Shown piece by piece: positions 45,344 to 54,779 of a stretch of DNA of 64,000 bases. The stretch spans positions 1,772,001-1,836,000 of the forward strand of contig NC_007503.1 of the NCBI RefSeq assembly GCF_000012865.1, given 5' to 3'. Each line of letters starts with the position of its first letter. Positions within the stretch are counted from its first letter, which is position 1. The translations under genes were made by a program, and so were the position numbers. Origin of the DNA: Carboxydothermus hydrogenoformans Z-2901 (GTDB lineage: Bacteria > Bacillota > Z-2901 > Carboxydothermales > Carboxydothermaceae). The notes under the pieces are model-generated. The model saw only the letters and a program-made list of their open reading frames with translations, had not been told where the DNA came from and did no database searches.

Positions 45344-46534
45344 TTACGCTTTGGCCAGGACATAGCGCGGTATTTTTAAAAGTAAAGCAAGCAGTACCGC
45401 TCCGCCTAAAAGGGCAGCAGAAATTTTATAGGCTATCAGATAATTCCCCGTCAGGTCTACCACTTTACCGGCTAAAAGCGGGCCCAAAACCCCTCCAATG
45501 CCCCAAGCGGTAAAAACCAAGCCATAATTTACTCCGAGATTTTTTGTTCCATAATAATCTGCCGTAGCGGAAGGGAAAAGGCTTAATAAAGCACCATAAG
45601 CTAAACCGGCAATTGCCGTACCAATAGCCATACTGCCGATGGTATGATAAGTTCCAAAGAGAAGCATATTAACACCGCCAACCAGGAAAACTAAAAGCAT
45701 TGTGTTGACCCTGCCAATTCTATCGGAAGCCATTCCCGCCAATATTCTGCCGGAGGCATTAAAAATTGCCAGCAAAGCAACCAGCCAAAAGCCTTTTTCC
45801 CAGTTGGCCTGCTCTTTGGCAATGGTTGTAATATGCCCGATTATCATGAGACCCGCTGATGCAGAAAAAGCAAACATCAACCACAAAAGATAAAAACGGT
45901 AAGTTTTTAACATCTCCTGCCAGGTAAAATCCACATTAATTTTTAAAGTTTCACTGGTTACTCCTGTCGCCCGGTAACCTGCGGGAGGGTCGGTTAACAA
46001 TTGAGCCAGGATAACGGTAATTACCAAAAAAATCATTCCTAAATAAATAAAAGTTCTCTCTAAGCCAAAGTGATTTAAAAACCAAGTGGTAAGGGGCGAA
46101 ATATACACTGAAGCCAAGCCAAATCCGCTTACTACTATTCCGGTAATTAATCCTTTCTTCTCGGGGCCGAACCATTTTACCGCTGCCGGAGTTGCCGCCG
46201 CATAGCCAAGCCCAATTCCCGTCCCTGCCAGAATTCCAAAAGAAATAATTAAACCCGTTAAGGACGGTATTAATCCTCCCAAAATCATTCCGCTACCTAT
46301 TAATATTCCCCCCACCGTTGCCACCTTGCGCGGGCCTATCTGGTCCTGAAGCCGGCCGGCAAATACCATGATAATCGCAAAAACCGCACAAGCTACGGTA
46401 TAGGGAACTGCCGCCTGGGTATTGCTCCATCCCTGGGCAACTAACGCTTTTTTTATTACGCTCCAACTGTACAAAACCCCAAGCATCAAGTTAATCCCGG
46501 TACCAGCAGCCGTAACCAAAATACCCTTATTCAC
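45344..46534 (-). CDS. Oxalate/formate antiporter-family MFS transporter
   Basis: 396 residues, twelve membrane spans. GVLYSWSVIKKAL near residue 19, GRLQDQIGPRKVATVGGILI in the loop 2-3 and GIGLGYAAATPAAVKWFGPE are typical of the OFA (OxlT-like) family of the major facilitator superfamily. Members exchange or import small organic anions such as oxalate, formate, lactate or pyruvate; next to lactate/glycolate-type oxidoreductases a monocarboxylate is plausible. GTG 46534 is preferred over GTG 46543 on ribosome-binding-site spacing. Confidence 0.82.
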   Translation of the reverse strand: MNKGILVTAAGTGINLMLGVLYSWSVIKKALVAQGWSNTQAAVPYTVACAVFAIIMVFAGRLQDQIGPRKVATVGGILIGSGMILGGLIPSLTGLIISFGILAGTGIGLGYAAATPAAVKWFGPEKKGLITGIVVSGFGLASVYISPLTTWFLNHFGLERTFIYLGMIFLVITVILAQLLTDPPAGYRATGVTSETLKINVDFTWQEMLKTYRFYLLWLMFAFSASAGLMIIGHITTIAKEQANWEKGFWLVALLAIFNASGRILAGMASDRIGRVNTMLLVFLVGGVNMLLFGTYHTIGSMAIGTAIAGLAYGALLSLFPSATADYYGTKNLGVNYGLVFTAWGIGGVLGPLLAGKVVDLTGNYLIAYKISAALLGGAVLLALLLKIPRYVLAKA

Positions 46535-46604
46535 CTTTCCCACCTCTCTTAAATAAGTATTTTTTTAATTCCCCTACCCTCCTTTCCCAATTACTTACAC
46601 TTAG

Positions 46605-46633
46605 ATTATAGGTACCGTAACCCCCAGCAACAA
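46605..46633 (-). promoter_or_regulatory. Sigma-A-type promoter for the MFS transporter
   Basis: TTGTTG (46628-46633), 17-bp spacer, perfect TATAAT (46605-46610), about 70 nt before the GTG. The spacer holds GGTTACGGTACC, which could be an operator. The rest of the 300-bp gap (46634-46740) shows no other clear element. Confidence 0.65.
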
Positions 46634-46743
46634 TAAATCTTATTTTAAAAGCTACATTTTGAGGTTAAGTTACCAAAATTTTCGGGTCAATCGCTGGAAT
46701 TTTACAAAAACAGCAATTCAGACATTTATATGTGCAGTTCAAG

Positions 46744-46784
46744 AAAAAACCCCGCCTCTTTGGCTTTAGCCTAAAGAGGCGGGG
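46744..46784 (-). terminator. Strong intrinsic terminator after actP
   Basis: 12-bp GC-rich stem CCCCGCCTCTTT/AAAGAGGCGGGG (46773-46784 with 46750-46761) with an inner GGC/GCC pair, followed by TTTTTT on the minus strand. Confidence 0.88.
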
Positions 46785-46844
46785 CCGTTATCCTGGCAGC
46801 AGTATCCGGCCCTCACGCGGGATACCGCGCCAAAGTTTTAACCC

Positions 46845-48374
46845 TTACATTTCGGCACCAAGGCCGGTATTGGCTCGAACTGCCAGTTCGGCAAATTTTT
46901 CTTCCGCCACTTTTTCCACTTTAAGATAGCTTCCCAAGATTGCCCCTAAAAAGCCCAGCGGTACACTGACAATTCCGGGATTTTTTAAGGGGAAAATTGC
47001 TTCTTTCCCCATCACATCCGGGCCAATCATTACAAGCCCTACCGAGGCAATCAAACCTGTTAGAATACCGGTCACCACTCCGGCAGTATTAAACCGCTTC
47101 CAGAACATCGATAAAACAATAACCGGTAAGTTTGCGCTGGAAGCTACGGCAAAAGCCAAAGCTACCAGGTGAGCAACGTTCATGCCTTTGGCTAAAATTC
47201 CAATTAAGATGGATAGTATTCCAACCGTTAGTGCCGTTAGTCTTGCAACCTTCACCTGCTCGGCTTCACTGGCTTTTCCTCCCCGCAATACGTTGGTATA
47301 AAAGTCATGGGCAAAAGCCGAGGAAGCAGAAATGGTAAGGCCGGCAACTACCGCTAAAATGGTTGCAAAAGCTACTGCTGCGATAAAGGCTAAGAAAAAC
47401 TCTCCTCCAACAGTTCCTGGACCACCGCCAATATACTGGGCTAAAAGGGGAGCCGCCATATTACCGCCTTTATCAAAGCTTTTTACCACATCCTGCCCTA
47501 CAAAATAAGCAGCTCCAAAACCGAGAAAGGTAGTCATTATATAAAAAGCGCCAATTATCACCATTGCCCAGACCACGGATTTTCTGGCTTCCTTAGCATT
47601 GGGCACGGTGTAAAATCTAACCAGAATGTGGGGAAGACCGGCAGTACCGAAGATTAGGGCAATCCCCAGGGATATTTGATCCAGCGGATTTTTGTACAAA
47701 TTCCCCGGCTCTAAAAAGCTCTGACCGTATTTTTGCGAAACTGCCCCCATAAATTTAACCAGGCTAAAGTCAAAATGGGCTAATACGGCAATCGATAGTA
47801 CAATCGTACCGGTCATCAAAAGAACGGCCTTAATAATTTGCACCCAGGTGGTTGCCAGCATCCCGCCGAACACCACGTATAAAATCATCAGTAAACCTAC
47901 AACAATAATTGCCGTTTCGTATTTCCAACCCAGCAGAAGCTTTATCAAGTTACCCGAACCCACCATCTGGGCAATCATATAAAAAAGGCTAACGGTAATG
48001 GTGCTTAATGCCGCTACCGACCGAACGGTTTTGTTATTCATCCGGTAGGCTAAAACATCCGCCATGGTATATTTACCTGAATTCCGTAAAGGTTCCGCTA
48101 CCACCAGCAAAACCGTAAGATACGCCACCAGCCAACCCACCGAATACATAAAGCCATCATAACCATAAAGACAAATTAGTCCGGCAATTCCCAAGAACGA
48201 TGCAGCACTCATATAATCGCCAGCTACCGCAATACCATTTTGCCACCCGGTAATCGATCGCCCGGCAGCGTAAAATTCCGACGTAGTTTTAGTTCTTTTC
48301 GCTGCCCAGTAAGTTATGATAAGGGTAATAAGAACAATAATGGAAAACAGGGTAAACGCCAAATTAATCTTCAT
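46845..48374 (-). CDS. actP: Acetate/cation symporter ActP-like (SSS family)
   Basis: 509 residues, about thirteen membrane spans. TTSEFYAAGRSITGWQNGIA and GDYMSAASFLGIAG near the N-terminus and FGTAGLPHILVRFYTV (about 245) are ActP features of the sodium:solute symporter family. Imports acetate or related monocarboxylates such as pyruvate, glycolate or lactate. Preceded by a DUF485 gene two bases upstream, the usual yjcH-actP pair, here without acs. ATG with GGAGGGACG upstream. Confidence 0.88.
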   Translation of the reverse strand: MKINLAFTLFSIIVLITLIITYWAAKRTKTTSEFYAAGRSITGWQNGIAVAGDYMSAASFLGIAGLICLYGYDGFMYSVGWLVAYLTVLLVVAEPLRNSGKYTMADVLAYRMNNKTVRSVAALSTITVSLFYMIAQMVGSGNLIKLLLGWKYETAIIVVGLLMILYVVFGGMLATTWVQIIKAVLLMTGTIVLSIAVLAHFDFSLVKFMGAVSQKYGQSFLEPGNLYKNPLDQISLGIALIFGTAGLPHILVRFYTVPNAKEARKSVVWAMVIIGAFYIMTTFLGFGAAYFVGQDVVKSFDKGGNMAAPLLAQYIGGGPGTVGGEFFLAFIAAVAFATILAVVAGLTISASSAFAHDFYTNVLRGGKASEAEQVKVARLTALTVGILSILIGILAKGMNVAHLVALAFAVASSANLPVIVLSMFWKRFNTAGVVTGILTGLIASVGLVMIGPDVMGKEAIFPLKNPGIVSVPLGFLGAILGSYLKVEKVAEEKFAELAVRANTGLGAEM

Positions 48375-48376
48375 CC

Positions 48377-48712
48377 CTACGTCCCTCCTTTAACTTCCTT
48401 AATAATTTCCTCGGCCAGGGGGTCAAACACTTTGTTAGCCTTTTGCACATATAGATAAGCTAAAATCCAGGCCATGAAGAACTGGGATAAGGCAAATAAA
48501 TACGCCAGATTAATACTGCCAATTACCTGCCGCTTCATAATTCCGGGAAAATAACCCACCGAAATCGGCAGTAAGAAATAGTAAATTAGGAAAAAGATGA
48601 CCCCCTTTACAATAAAACTTTTCTTTTCGGCTATGAGTTTCTGGTATTTTGGGTTCTCGTCGATATGGGATAGTTTTTCCTTTAAAAGCTGCTGCTCTCT
48701 TAAATGTTCCAT
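48377..48712 (-). CDS. DUF485 inner-membrane protein (YjcH-like)
   Basis: 111 residues with two transmembrane helices (about 34-55 and 68-90), N-terminal helical stretch and LYVQKANKVFDPLAEEI tail. DUF485 proteins are encoded before actP in many bacteria and probably assist the symporter. A short GGGC-GTAA-GCCC hairpin lies just before its GGAGGAGG ribosome-binding site. Confidence 0.88.
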   Translation of the reverse strand: MEHLREQQLLKEKLSHIDENPKYQKLIAEKKSFIVKGVIFFLIYYFLLPISVGYFPGIMKRQVIGSINLAYLFALSQFFMAWILAYLYVQKANKVFDPLAEEIIKEVKGGT

Positions 48713-48913
48713 AAAACCTCCTCCTTTCCGGGCTTACGCCCACGTTTTTAATATTAAAGTATTATTTTTTTAATTTTCTGACAATTGTCTCTCCTTAAAC
48801 GGTTTTATTTTTAGAGCCAACTGCCTAATTTCCCCTCTTTAGTTAAAACGAAAAAATAAGAAAAACGAAAAGTGCATTTAAAACGGCTTTTTTGGCGGTT
48901 CGGGGGAATTTTA

Positions 48914-48942
48914 GTGACAGTAAATCCAAAAAGTTATTATAT
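48914..48942 (+). promoter_or_regulatory. Sigma-A-type promoter for the cNMP-CBS-DUF294 gene
   Basis: GTGACA (48914-48919), 17-bp spacer, TTATAT (48937-48942), 35 nt before the TTG start. Confidence 0.5.
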
Positions 48943-48976
48943 TTAAAAAAAAATCCCCTGGAAGGAGGGAATTTAT

Positions 48977-50872
48977 TTGCCACAAACTCTATCCCATATC
49001 TATCCTTTTTCTTTGCTACCGGAAAATCTTTTAGAAGAATTAAGTAATAGCCTTACCTCCCGTAACTACCAGCCGGGCGAATATATCTTCAGGGAAAAAG
49101 AACCGGCAAGAAACGGCCTTTTTCTTGTCTTTAACGGCATTTTAGAAATTGTGGTAACCAGCGAACGCGGTCAGGACCTGGTAATCGCTCTGCGCCGTCC
49201 GGGTGAGTTTTTTGGCGAGACGGTACTTTTTAGCGGTGAACCTTACCCGGCAGGTATTCGGGCCGCAACGGAAGCCTTAATTGGGTTTATCCCGAAAAAT
49301 ATTTTTATGGAGATTTTAAACAAAAATCTCCCTTTTACCGCCGCCTTTAACAAAATTCTTACCGACCGTCTGCGGGATTTATATTTAGAAATATCCCGGG
49401 AAAGTCAAACGGACTCCTATTCCCCTTTAAACATTATTAAAAAAGCTTCCCAACTTATGAATCCTGAAGTGGTAAAGGCAACCCCCGGTGAGTCGATTAA
49501 AACTATAGCTAACCTCATGGCCCAGCACCAGGTAAGCTCGGTAGTTATCGTTGACAATTACAATCGCCCTTTGGGAATTATCACCGAACACGACCTTGTA
49601 AGAAAAGTTTTGGCCGAAAGTAAAACTCCTACCGACTCTTTAATAGCCTTGGACATTATGAACAAAAATCCGGCAACCATAAGCCCGGATGCTTACTACT
49701 CCCAGATTCTATTAGAAATGATTAAAAAACAAGTACGCCACCTCTTGGTAACCGAAAATGAAACCCTTTTAGGTATCATTACCTTAAAAGACCTTTTAAA
49801 GAGCCGGGAAACCGGCACCATTACCATCGTTAATTCTTTGGAGACCGCCAGTAGCCCAAAAGAAATTAAACAGGGATTGAAAGATGCCGAAGGGGTATTA
49901 ACCGCTCTCGTTTCGGAAAAAGCCGGAATTGCCGAAATTTATAAAATTATGACCGAATTTTTCGACCGGGCGTACCGAAAAGCGGTAGAACTCGCTCTTA
50001 CCGAAATGGAAAAAGAGTCGGGTCCTCCTCCAGCCGATTTTTGCTTTATTAACATGGGCAGTGCCGGTCGGGAAGAACAATATTTACGCACCGACCTGGA
50101 TAACGGTCTTATCTGGGATAATCCTCAGGAGGAGCCCAAAATAGTTCAGGATTACTTTTTAAAACTTGGCCAAAAAATCAATAACCTGTTAATAGAAGTG
50201 GGTTTCAGTCCCTGTAAAGGCGGGGTTATGGCCAGTAATCCTTTTTGGAACGGACAAATAGTTCACTGGGAACAAAAACTTTTGGACTGGTTTTTAAACT
50301 TAACCGGAGAAAATATTCGCCTTTTTTCAATCTTTCTCGATTTTCGCCCGGTTTACGGTAATTTTAATTTAGCCGAAAAATTAAAGGAGCAGGTTTTAGA
50401 ACAGCTTTCCCAAACTCCAATAGTGTTTTTCCATTTAGCCCGGGATGAGTATTTAAATAAAGTACCGCTTAACGTCTGGCACTCGTTTATTACCCCCAGA
50501 TCCGGTCCACGCAAAGATATGCTTGATTTAAAAAGGCAAGGGACAATCCATTTTGTCGATGCCATCCGCCTATTTGCCTTACGGGAAAAATACTATTCCT
50601 CCAGCGCCACTTTAACCCGTTTAAAATTTTTAGAAACAAAACAGATTTTTTCCCAGGAAGAAATTGAAAATTTCCAGTTTGCCTTTGAAACCATTTCCTT
50701 ATTTAGAATCAAAGAAAATTTAAGCAAAATTAAAGTAAATCTTACCCCCACAAATCTTATTAACCCTTACCATTTACCCCGCAAAGACCAAATGCTTTTA
50801 AAAGAAGCTTTAATTTACGCCCAGAAACTCCAGCAACTTACCGCCACCGCCTTCCGGGTAACCGCCTTTTAG
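48977..50872 (+). CDS. cNMP-binding/CBS/DUF294 nucleotidyltransferase signalling protein
   Basis: 631 residues: a cyclic-nucleotide-binding-like domain (about 15-130; GLFLVFNGILEIVV, GEFFGETVLFSG), two CBS domains (about 155-275), a DUF294 nucleotidyltransferase domain with GSAGREEQYLRTDLDNGLIW (about 355-375) and the DUF294 C-terminal helical domain. This protein type sits beside actP and an exonuclease-domain gene in many bacteria and resembles GlnD-like uridylyltransferases, suggesting regulation of acetate uptake by adenylate status; that is inference. TTG start after GGAAGGAGGG. Confidence 0.85.
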   Translation: MPQTLSHIYPFSLLPENLLEELSNSLTSRNYQPGEYIFREKEPARNGLFLVFNGILEIVVTSERGQDLVIALRRPGEFFGETVLFSGEPYPAGIRAATEALIGFIPKNIFMEILNKNLPFTAAFNKILTDRLRDLYLEISRESQTDSYSPLNIIKKASQLMNPEVVKATPGESIKTIANLMAQHQVSSVVIVDNYNRPLGIITEHDLVRKVLAESKTPTDSLIALDIMNKNPATISPDAYYSQILLEMIKKQVRHLLVTENETLLGIITLKDLLKSRETGTITIVNSLETASSPKEIKQGLKDAEGVLTALVSEKAGIAEIYKIMTEFFDRAYRKAVELALTEMEKESGPPPADFCFINMGSAGREEQYLRTDLDNGLIWDNPQEEPKIVQDYFLKLGQKINNLLIEVGFSPCKGGVMASNPFWNGQIVHWEQKLLDWFLNLTGENIRLFSIFLDFRPVYGNFNLAEKLKEQVLEQLSQTPIVFFHLARDEYLNKVPLNVWHSFITPRSGPRKDMLDLKRQGTIHFVDAIRLFALREKYYSSSATLTRLKFLETKQIFSQEEIENFQFAFETISLFRIKENLSKIKVNLTPTNLINPYHLPRKDQMLLKEALIYAQKLQQLTATAFRVTAF

Positions 50873-50886
50873 GGAGGAATCTCATC

Positions 50887-51555
50887 ATGATAAAATCTTT
50901 AAAAAAATTTTTAGAACAAAATAAAAACCCGCTTCGCACTAAAATTGAAACGATAAATGCCTTTTATCCTTACGACATTCCGCTTTTAAATTTAACCTAT
51001 ACGGTAATTGACCTGGAAACCACCGGCTTAAAACCCTTTCAGGGGGACGAAATTATCGCGATTGGTGCGGTAAAAATTATTAACGGCAACATCACCCGTC
51101 CAGCCTTTCATGCTTATGTCAACCCCCAGCGGGAAATACCAGAAGTAGTCCAAAGATTAACCGGAATTAGTCCAAAAACGGTGCAAAACGCTCCTCCCCT
51201 TACTAATACCCTGACAACTTTATTAGATTTTGCCAGAAACTCGGTTATCGTTGGGCATTCGGTAAATTTTGACCTGGCTTTTTTAAATAAACATCTAAGT
51301 TCCTTAACCGGAAAAAAACTAACCCCCCGTCTCCTGGATACCGTGGATTTAGGAATATATCTCTTCCCCCGGGAGCCAAACTATTCTTTAGAAAATTTTG
51401 CCCAAAAATTTGCCATAAGCCTCCAGGGAAGACACACAGCCCTGGGAGATGCGGTAATTTGCGCTAAAGTTTTTCTGAATTTTTTAAAAATACTTGAGTT
51501 AAAAAATATAAATACTTGGTGGCAACTTTCACAAGAGATATATAAAGTCCTATAA
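50887..51555 (+). CDS. DnaQ-like 3'-5' exonuclease
   Basis: 222 residues. DEDDh exonuclease motifs: VIDLETTGLKPFQGDEI (exo I, about 41-57), VIVGHSVNFDLAFLNKHL (exo II, about 119-136) and GRHTALGDAVICAKVF (exo III with His and Asp). It lies 14 nt after the cNMP-CBS-DUF294 gene, the common pairing, and is not expected to be the main replicative proofreading subunit, which in Firmicutes lies within PolC. Confidence 0.88.
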   Translation: MIKSLKKFLEQNKNPLRTKIETINAFYPYDIPLLNLTYTVIDLETTGLKPFQGDEIIAIGAVKIINGNITRPAFHAYVNPQREIPEVVQRLTGISPKTVQNAPPLTNTLTTLLDFARNSVIVGHSVNFDLAFLNKHLSSLTGKKLTPRLLDTVDLGIYLFPREPNYSLENFAQKFAISLQGRHTALGDAVICAKVFLNFLKILELKNINTWWQLSQEIYKVL

Positions 51556-51618
51556 TATTTGACACTTCTCGCCTTTTCTCTCTGAAATTTTTCACTTTTC
51601 GCCTCCTCCCGAACCATA

Positions 51619-51647
51619 TTGACAGCGAAATTTTTTTGCAGTATATT
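51619..51647 (+). promoter_or_regulatory. Sigma-A consensus promoter for the second oxidoreductase
   Basis: Perfect TTGACA (51619-51624), 17-bp spacer, TATATT (51642-51647), about 30 nt before the ATG at 51679. Confidence 0.75.
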
Positions 51648-51678
51648 TAAATTAGCTTACTAAAGGGAGGAAGGAGTA

Positions 51679-54600
51679 ATGGTGGCGGAAAAAAGAAGTT
51701 TTTCACAAGCTGAGCAGGCCGAACTCCAGCGTAAGTTTGGTGCGCGGGTAAACTTTAATTACAATGAGCGAATTTTATACGATCACGATGTTGGTGCCTT
51801 ACCAAGCCTAATTAAGCCATTGGTAGGTAACACCACCCCCGCTGGTATAGTCCAGCCGGAAAACGAAGAAGAGTTAATCTGGCTTTTCCAGTGGGCAAGA
51901 AATAAGAAAGTTCCCCTTACGCCAAGGGCTTCCGCTTCTTCCGGTTACGGTGGAGTTTTACCGGTTTTAGGCGGTTTGGTTATTGACTTATCCCGTTTTA
52001 ATAAAATTATCGCCCATGATGAAAAAGCCCAAACGGTAACCGTCCAGGGCGGTGTGGTGTGGAAAGATTTAGAATATTATTTAAGTTTTTATGGTCTTGC
52101 CCCAAGAATGGTTCCTACCAGTGCTCCGGCTTCAACAGTTGGTGGTTGGGTAGCTCAGGAAGGTTCCGGTATCGGCAGTTACAAGTACGGCTGGTTTAAA
52201 GAAAATGTGGTTAGCGTCAGAGTTGTTTTAGCCAACGGCGAAGTCCGCACCTTTTCCGGAAAAGATTTAGATTTAATTTTTGGTACCATGGGAACTCTCG
52301 GGGTTATTACCGAAGTTACTTTAAAGGTAAAACCTCTTAAAGATACCCATGTAATTGCCGCAAACTTTAAATCGGCAAAAGATTTACAAAATTTTATTAT
52401 TGATCTAGGAAAAAGCGGCCTTGACATCTGGCATGTTGGTTTTATCAATCCAACGGCTGCCGAATTAAAAAACCAGTTACCTCCCAAGGTACACCACGGG
52501 CACGAAGAAAAAGGTCCAACTTTGCCTAAAGGTTTTATTACCATCGTTGCTTTTGAAGATAGCAACATAGCCGGTAAAATAGAAAGTTTAGCTGCAAAAA
52601 ATGGTGGAGAAATATTACCGGCGGAAATAACCAAGCACGAATGGGAACAGCGTTATAACCCCATGAAAGTTAAACGAATTGGTCCTTCGTTAGTGCCGGC
52701 AGAAGTCGTGATTCCCAAGAATCGCTTAAGTGAAGTATTTAGTGAGTTTGAACGCTTGATTTCTCTTCCTTTAGTCGTCGAAGGTACGGTTGTAGGCGAT
52801 AGTGAAATTGTCCTTTTAGGCTTTATCCCGCACGATGAACGGAAGTTTTCTTTCAACTTTGCCTATAGCCTATCTCTTACCGTCTTAAAAACTGCGAAAA
52901 AGTTTGGCGGCAGGAGCTACGCCGCAGGGCTTTATTTAGCTAATGAAGCTCCAGCGGTATATGGCGAAAGGTTACAAAAAATTAAAGAACTAAAAGCTAA
53001 AGTGGACCCCGACGGTTTATTTAACCCCTTGAAGCTTGAAGGAAAAGGCATCATTAATACGATTATGTCCCTGGCCAATACTTTTGAAGGGGTAGCCCGG
53101 TGGTTTGGCAATAAAGCAAAACCCGATTTAGGAGAAAAATTCGAAGCGAAAAACGGAATCCCCGGAAACGTCGCCTGGTATGCTTATGCCTGTGCCCAGT
53201 GCGGTTACTGCCGCAACGTATGTACTCTATATGACGGCCGGGGTTGGGAATCAGCAAGCCCCCGGGGTAAATGGTCGTTTATTCGCAAGGTAATTGAAGG
53301 TAAAGCCAAGTTTGACCAAAAAATGGTTGATACTTTCCTGCTCTGTACTACCTGCGAGAAGTGTGACTTTGTTTGTCAGTTAGATTTACCCATTGAACCG
53401 TCCTGGGGAGTCCTGCGGGGCGACCTTGTAATGGAAAAAGGTTATATGACCTTCCCGGCCTTTGAAATGATGGCTGCCAGTTTGCAAAAAGACATCAACA
53501 TCTGGGCGGGCTTTCGGGAAGACCGGGATAAATGGGTTCCCGAAGACTTAAGAGGCAAAATTAAAGACAAAGCTGAAATCGCTTATTTTGCCGGTTGCAC
53601 TGCAAGTTACGTAGAAAACGACATTGCCATTGCTTCTGCACGGCTTTTAGATGCGGCAGGCATTGAGTTTACCTACCTTGGCAAAGATGAAGCTTGCTGC
53701 GGTATACCCATGTTAGTTTCCGGGCGCTGGGATGTATTCCAGGAAATTGTTAAGCACAACATTACTGAAGCTAAAAAACGGGGTGTAAAAACGGTTGTAA
53801 CTTCCTGCCCCGCCTGCTGGTTATCGTGGCATGACCTTTACCCCGAATGGGCGAAAAAACTCGGTCTTGAATACGATATTGAAGCCAAGCATTATTCACA
53901 AGTGTTAGAAGAAAAAATTAAATCCGGCGAGCTTAAATTCACCCATGAAGTCAACGCCCGGGTTACTTTCCACGACTCGTGCCATATCGGTCGGGCGGGA
54001 GGAGTTTACGAACCACCTCGGGAGCTTATTAAAGCGATACCCGGTGTAGAGTTCGTGGAAATGGAACATAACCGGGAAAATGCCCTCTGCTGCGGTAGCG
54101 TGTTAACCCGGATTGGCGAATCCCACCCAACTTCCGATAAATTAGGTGGAAAGCGGGTAAACGAAGCCGTTAAAGTTAACGCTGATATGCTTATAGCACT
54201 CTGTCCTTGCTGCCAGTTTCAGTTAAGGGTAGCTGCCGATAAAAACAACATCGATATGCCGGTAGTCGACTTAGCTGCCTTTGCTGCCAAGGGTTTGGGA
54301 ATTGAGTTACCAAACCCCACTCCTTACGCATTAGAGTTGTGGGCCGTATTTGAAAAGATGATTGCTTTAATGACTCCGGAAGGCTTTGCTCAAGTTATGA
54401 AAGCTCTCTTCCCGCAAATGTTTAAAGCGATGCCTGGCTACATGGTAACAATGATGAAAGTTATGCGGGTAATCCCCGGCGGGCTTTCCTTAATGAAGCC
54501 AATGATGCCTAAGATGATGCCGATGTTGATGCCAATGGTAATGCCCAAGGTGCTTCCGGATATGCTAAGAGAGGTGGAAAAACGGATTCCGATGCCCGAT

Positions 54601-54726
54601 TACATGAAGCGGCAAATGCCCAACCTGATGCCCGTAGTTATGGATCGGTTGATGCCCAAAATGCTGCCGGATGTAGCAAAACTTGTTACCGATGAAATGA
54701 TTTCGTATATTAAGACCAGCTTGTAA
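51679..54726 (+). CDS. FAD-linked oxidase/iron-sulfur oxidoreductase fusion with Met-Pro-rich tail, 1015 residues
   Basis: Same architecture as the 890-residue protein upstream: FAD-binding type 4 domain (TPRASASSGYGGVLPVLGG; SAPASTVGGWVAQEGSGIGS), FAD-oxidase C-terminal region, ferredoxin-type clusters CAQCGYCRNVC and CTTCEKCDFVC (about 510-575), and two CCG domains (ACCGIP ... SCPACW; LCCGSV ... LCPCCQ). The last 120 residues are an added tail rich in methionine and proline, with two related blocks ending MPKVLPDM and MPKMLPDV, probably an amphipathic membrane- or partner-binding surface. Predicted 2-hydroxy-acid dehydrogenase; substrate unknown. Strong own promoter. Confidence 0.85.
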   Translation: MVAEKRSFSQAEQAELQRKFGARVNFNYNERILYDHDVGALPSLIKPLVGNTTPAGIVQPENEEELIWLFQWARNKKVPLTPRASASSGYGGVLPVLGGLVIDLSRFNKIIAHDEKAQTVTVQGGVVWKDLEYYLSFYGLAPRMVPTSAPASTVGGWVAQEGSGIGSYKYGWFKENVVSVRVVLANGEVRTFSGKDLDLIFGTMGTLGVITEVTLKVKPLKDTHVIAANFKSAKDLQNFIIDLGKSGLDIWHVGFINPTAAELKNQLPPKVHHGHEEKGPTLPKGFITIVAFEDSNIAGKIESLAAKNGGEILPAEITKHEWEQRYNPMKVKRIGPSLVPAEVVIPKNRLSEVFSEFERLISLPLVVEGTVVGDSEIVLLGFIPHDERKFSFNFAYSLSLTVLKTAKKFGGRSYAAGLYLANEAPAVYGERLQKIKELKAKVDPDGLFNPLKLEGKGIINTIMSLANTFEGVARWFGNKAKPDLGEKFEAKNGIPGNVAWYAYACAQCGYCRNVCTLYDGRGWESASPRGKWSFIRKVIEGKAKFDQKMVDTFLLCTTCEKCDFVCQLDLPIEPSWGVLRGDLVMEKGYMTFPAFEMMAASLQKDINIWAGFREDRDKWVPEDLRGKIKDKAEIAYFAGCTASYVENDIAIASARLLDAAGIEFTYLGKDEACCGIPMLVSGRWDVFQEIVKHNITEAKKRGVKTVVTSCPACWLSWHDLYPEWAKKLGLEYDIEAKHYSQVLEEKIKSGELKFTHEVNARVTFHDSCHIGRAGGVYEPPRELIKAIPGVEFVEMEHNRENALCCGSVLTRIGESHPTSDKLGGKRVNEAVKVNADMLIALCPCCQFQLRVAADKNNIDMPVVDLAAFAAKGLGIELPNPTPYALELWAVFEKMIALMTPEGFAQVMKALFPQMFKAMPGYMVTMMKVMRVIPGGLSLMKPMMPKMMPMLMPMVMPKVLPDMLREVEKRIPMPDYMKRQMPNLMPVVMDRLMPKMLPDVAKLVTDEMISYIKTSL

Positions 54727-54745
54727 TTGCCGGCTCTGGTAGTTA

Positions 54746-54778
54746 AAAAGCCCTGCAGTTTTCCTGCAGGGCTTTTTT
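54746..54778. terminator. Bidirectional terminator between oxidoreductase and divIVA
   Basis: 11-bp stem AAGCCCTGCAG/CTGCAGGGCTT (54748-54758 with 54764-54774) flanked by A- and T-runs; it serves the convergent genes on both strands. Confidence 0.85.
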
Positions 54779-54779
54779 G

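Noticed and set aside
46786-46838. Riboswitch controlling the MFS transporter
   Set aside because: It lies before the actP terminator, not in the MFS leader, and fits no known aptamer I can recall; kept only as an unexplained structured segment.
52179-52634. 151-codon minus-strand open frame
   Set aside because: It is antisense to the FAD domain of the large oxidoreductase and has no domain or initiation site.
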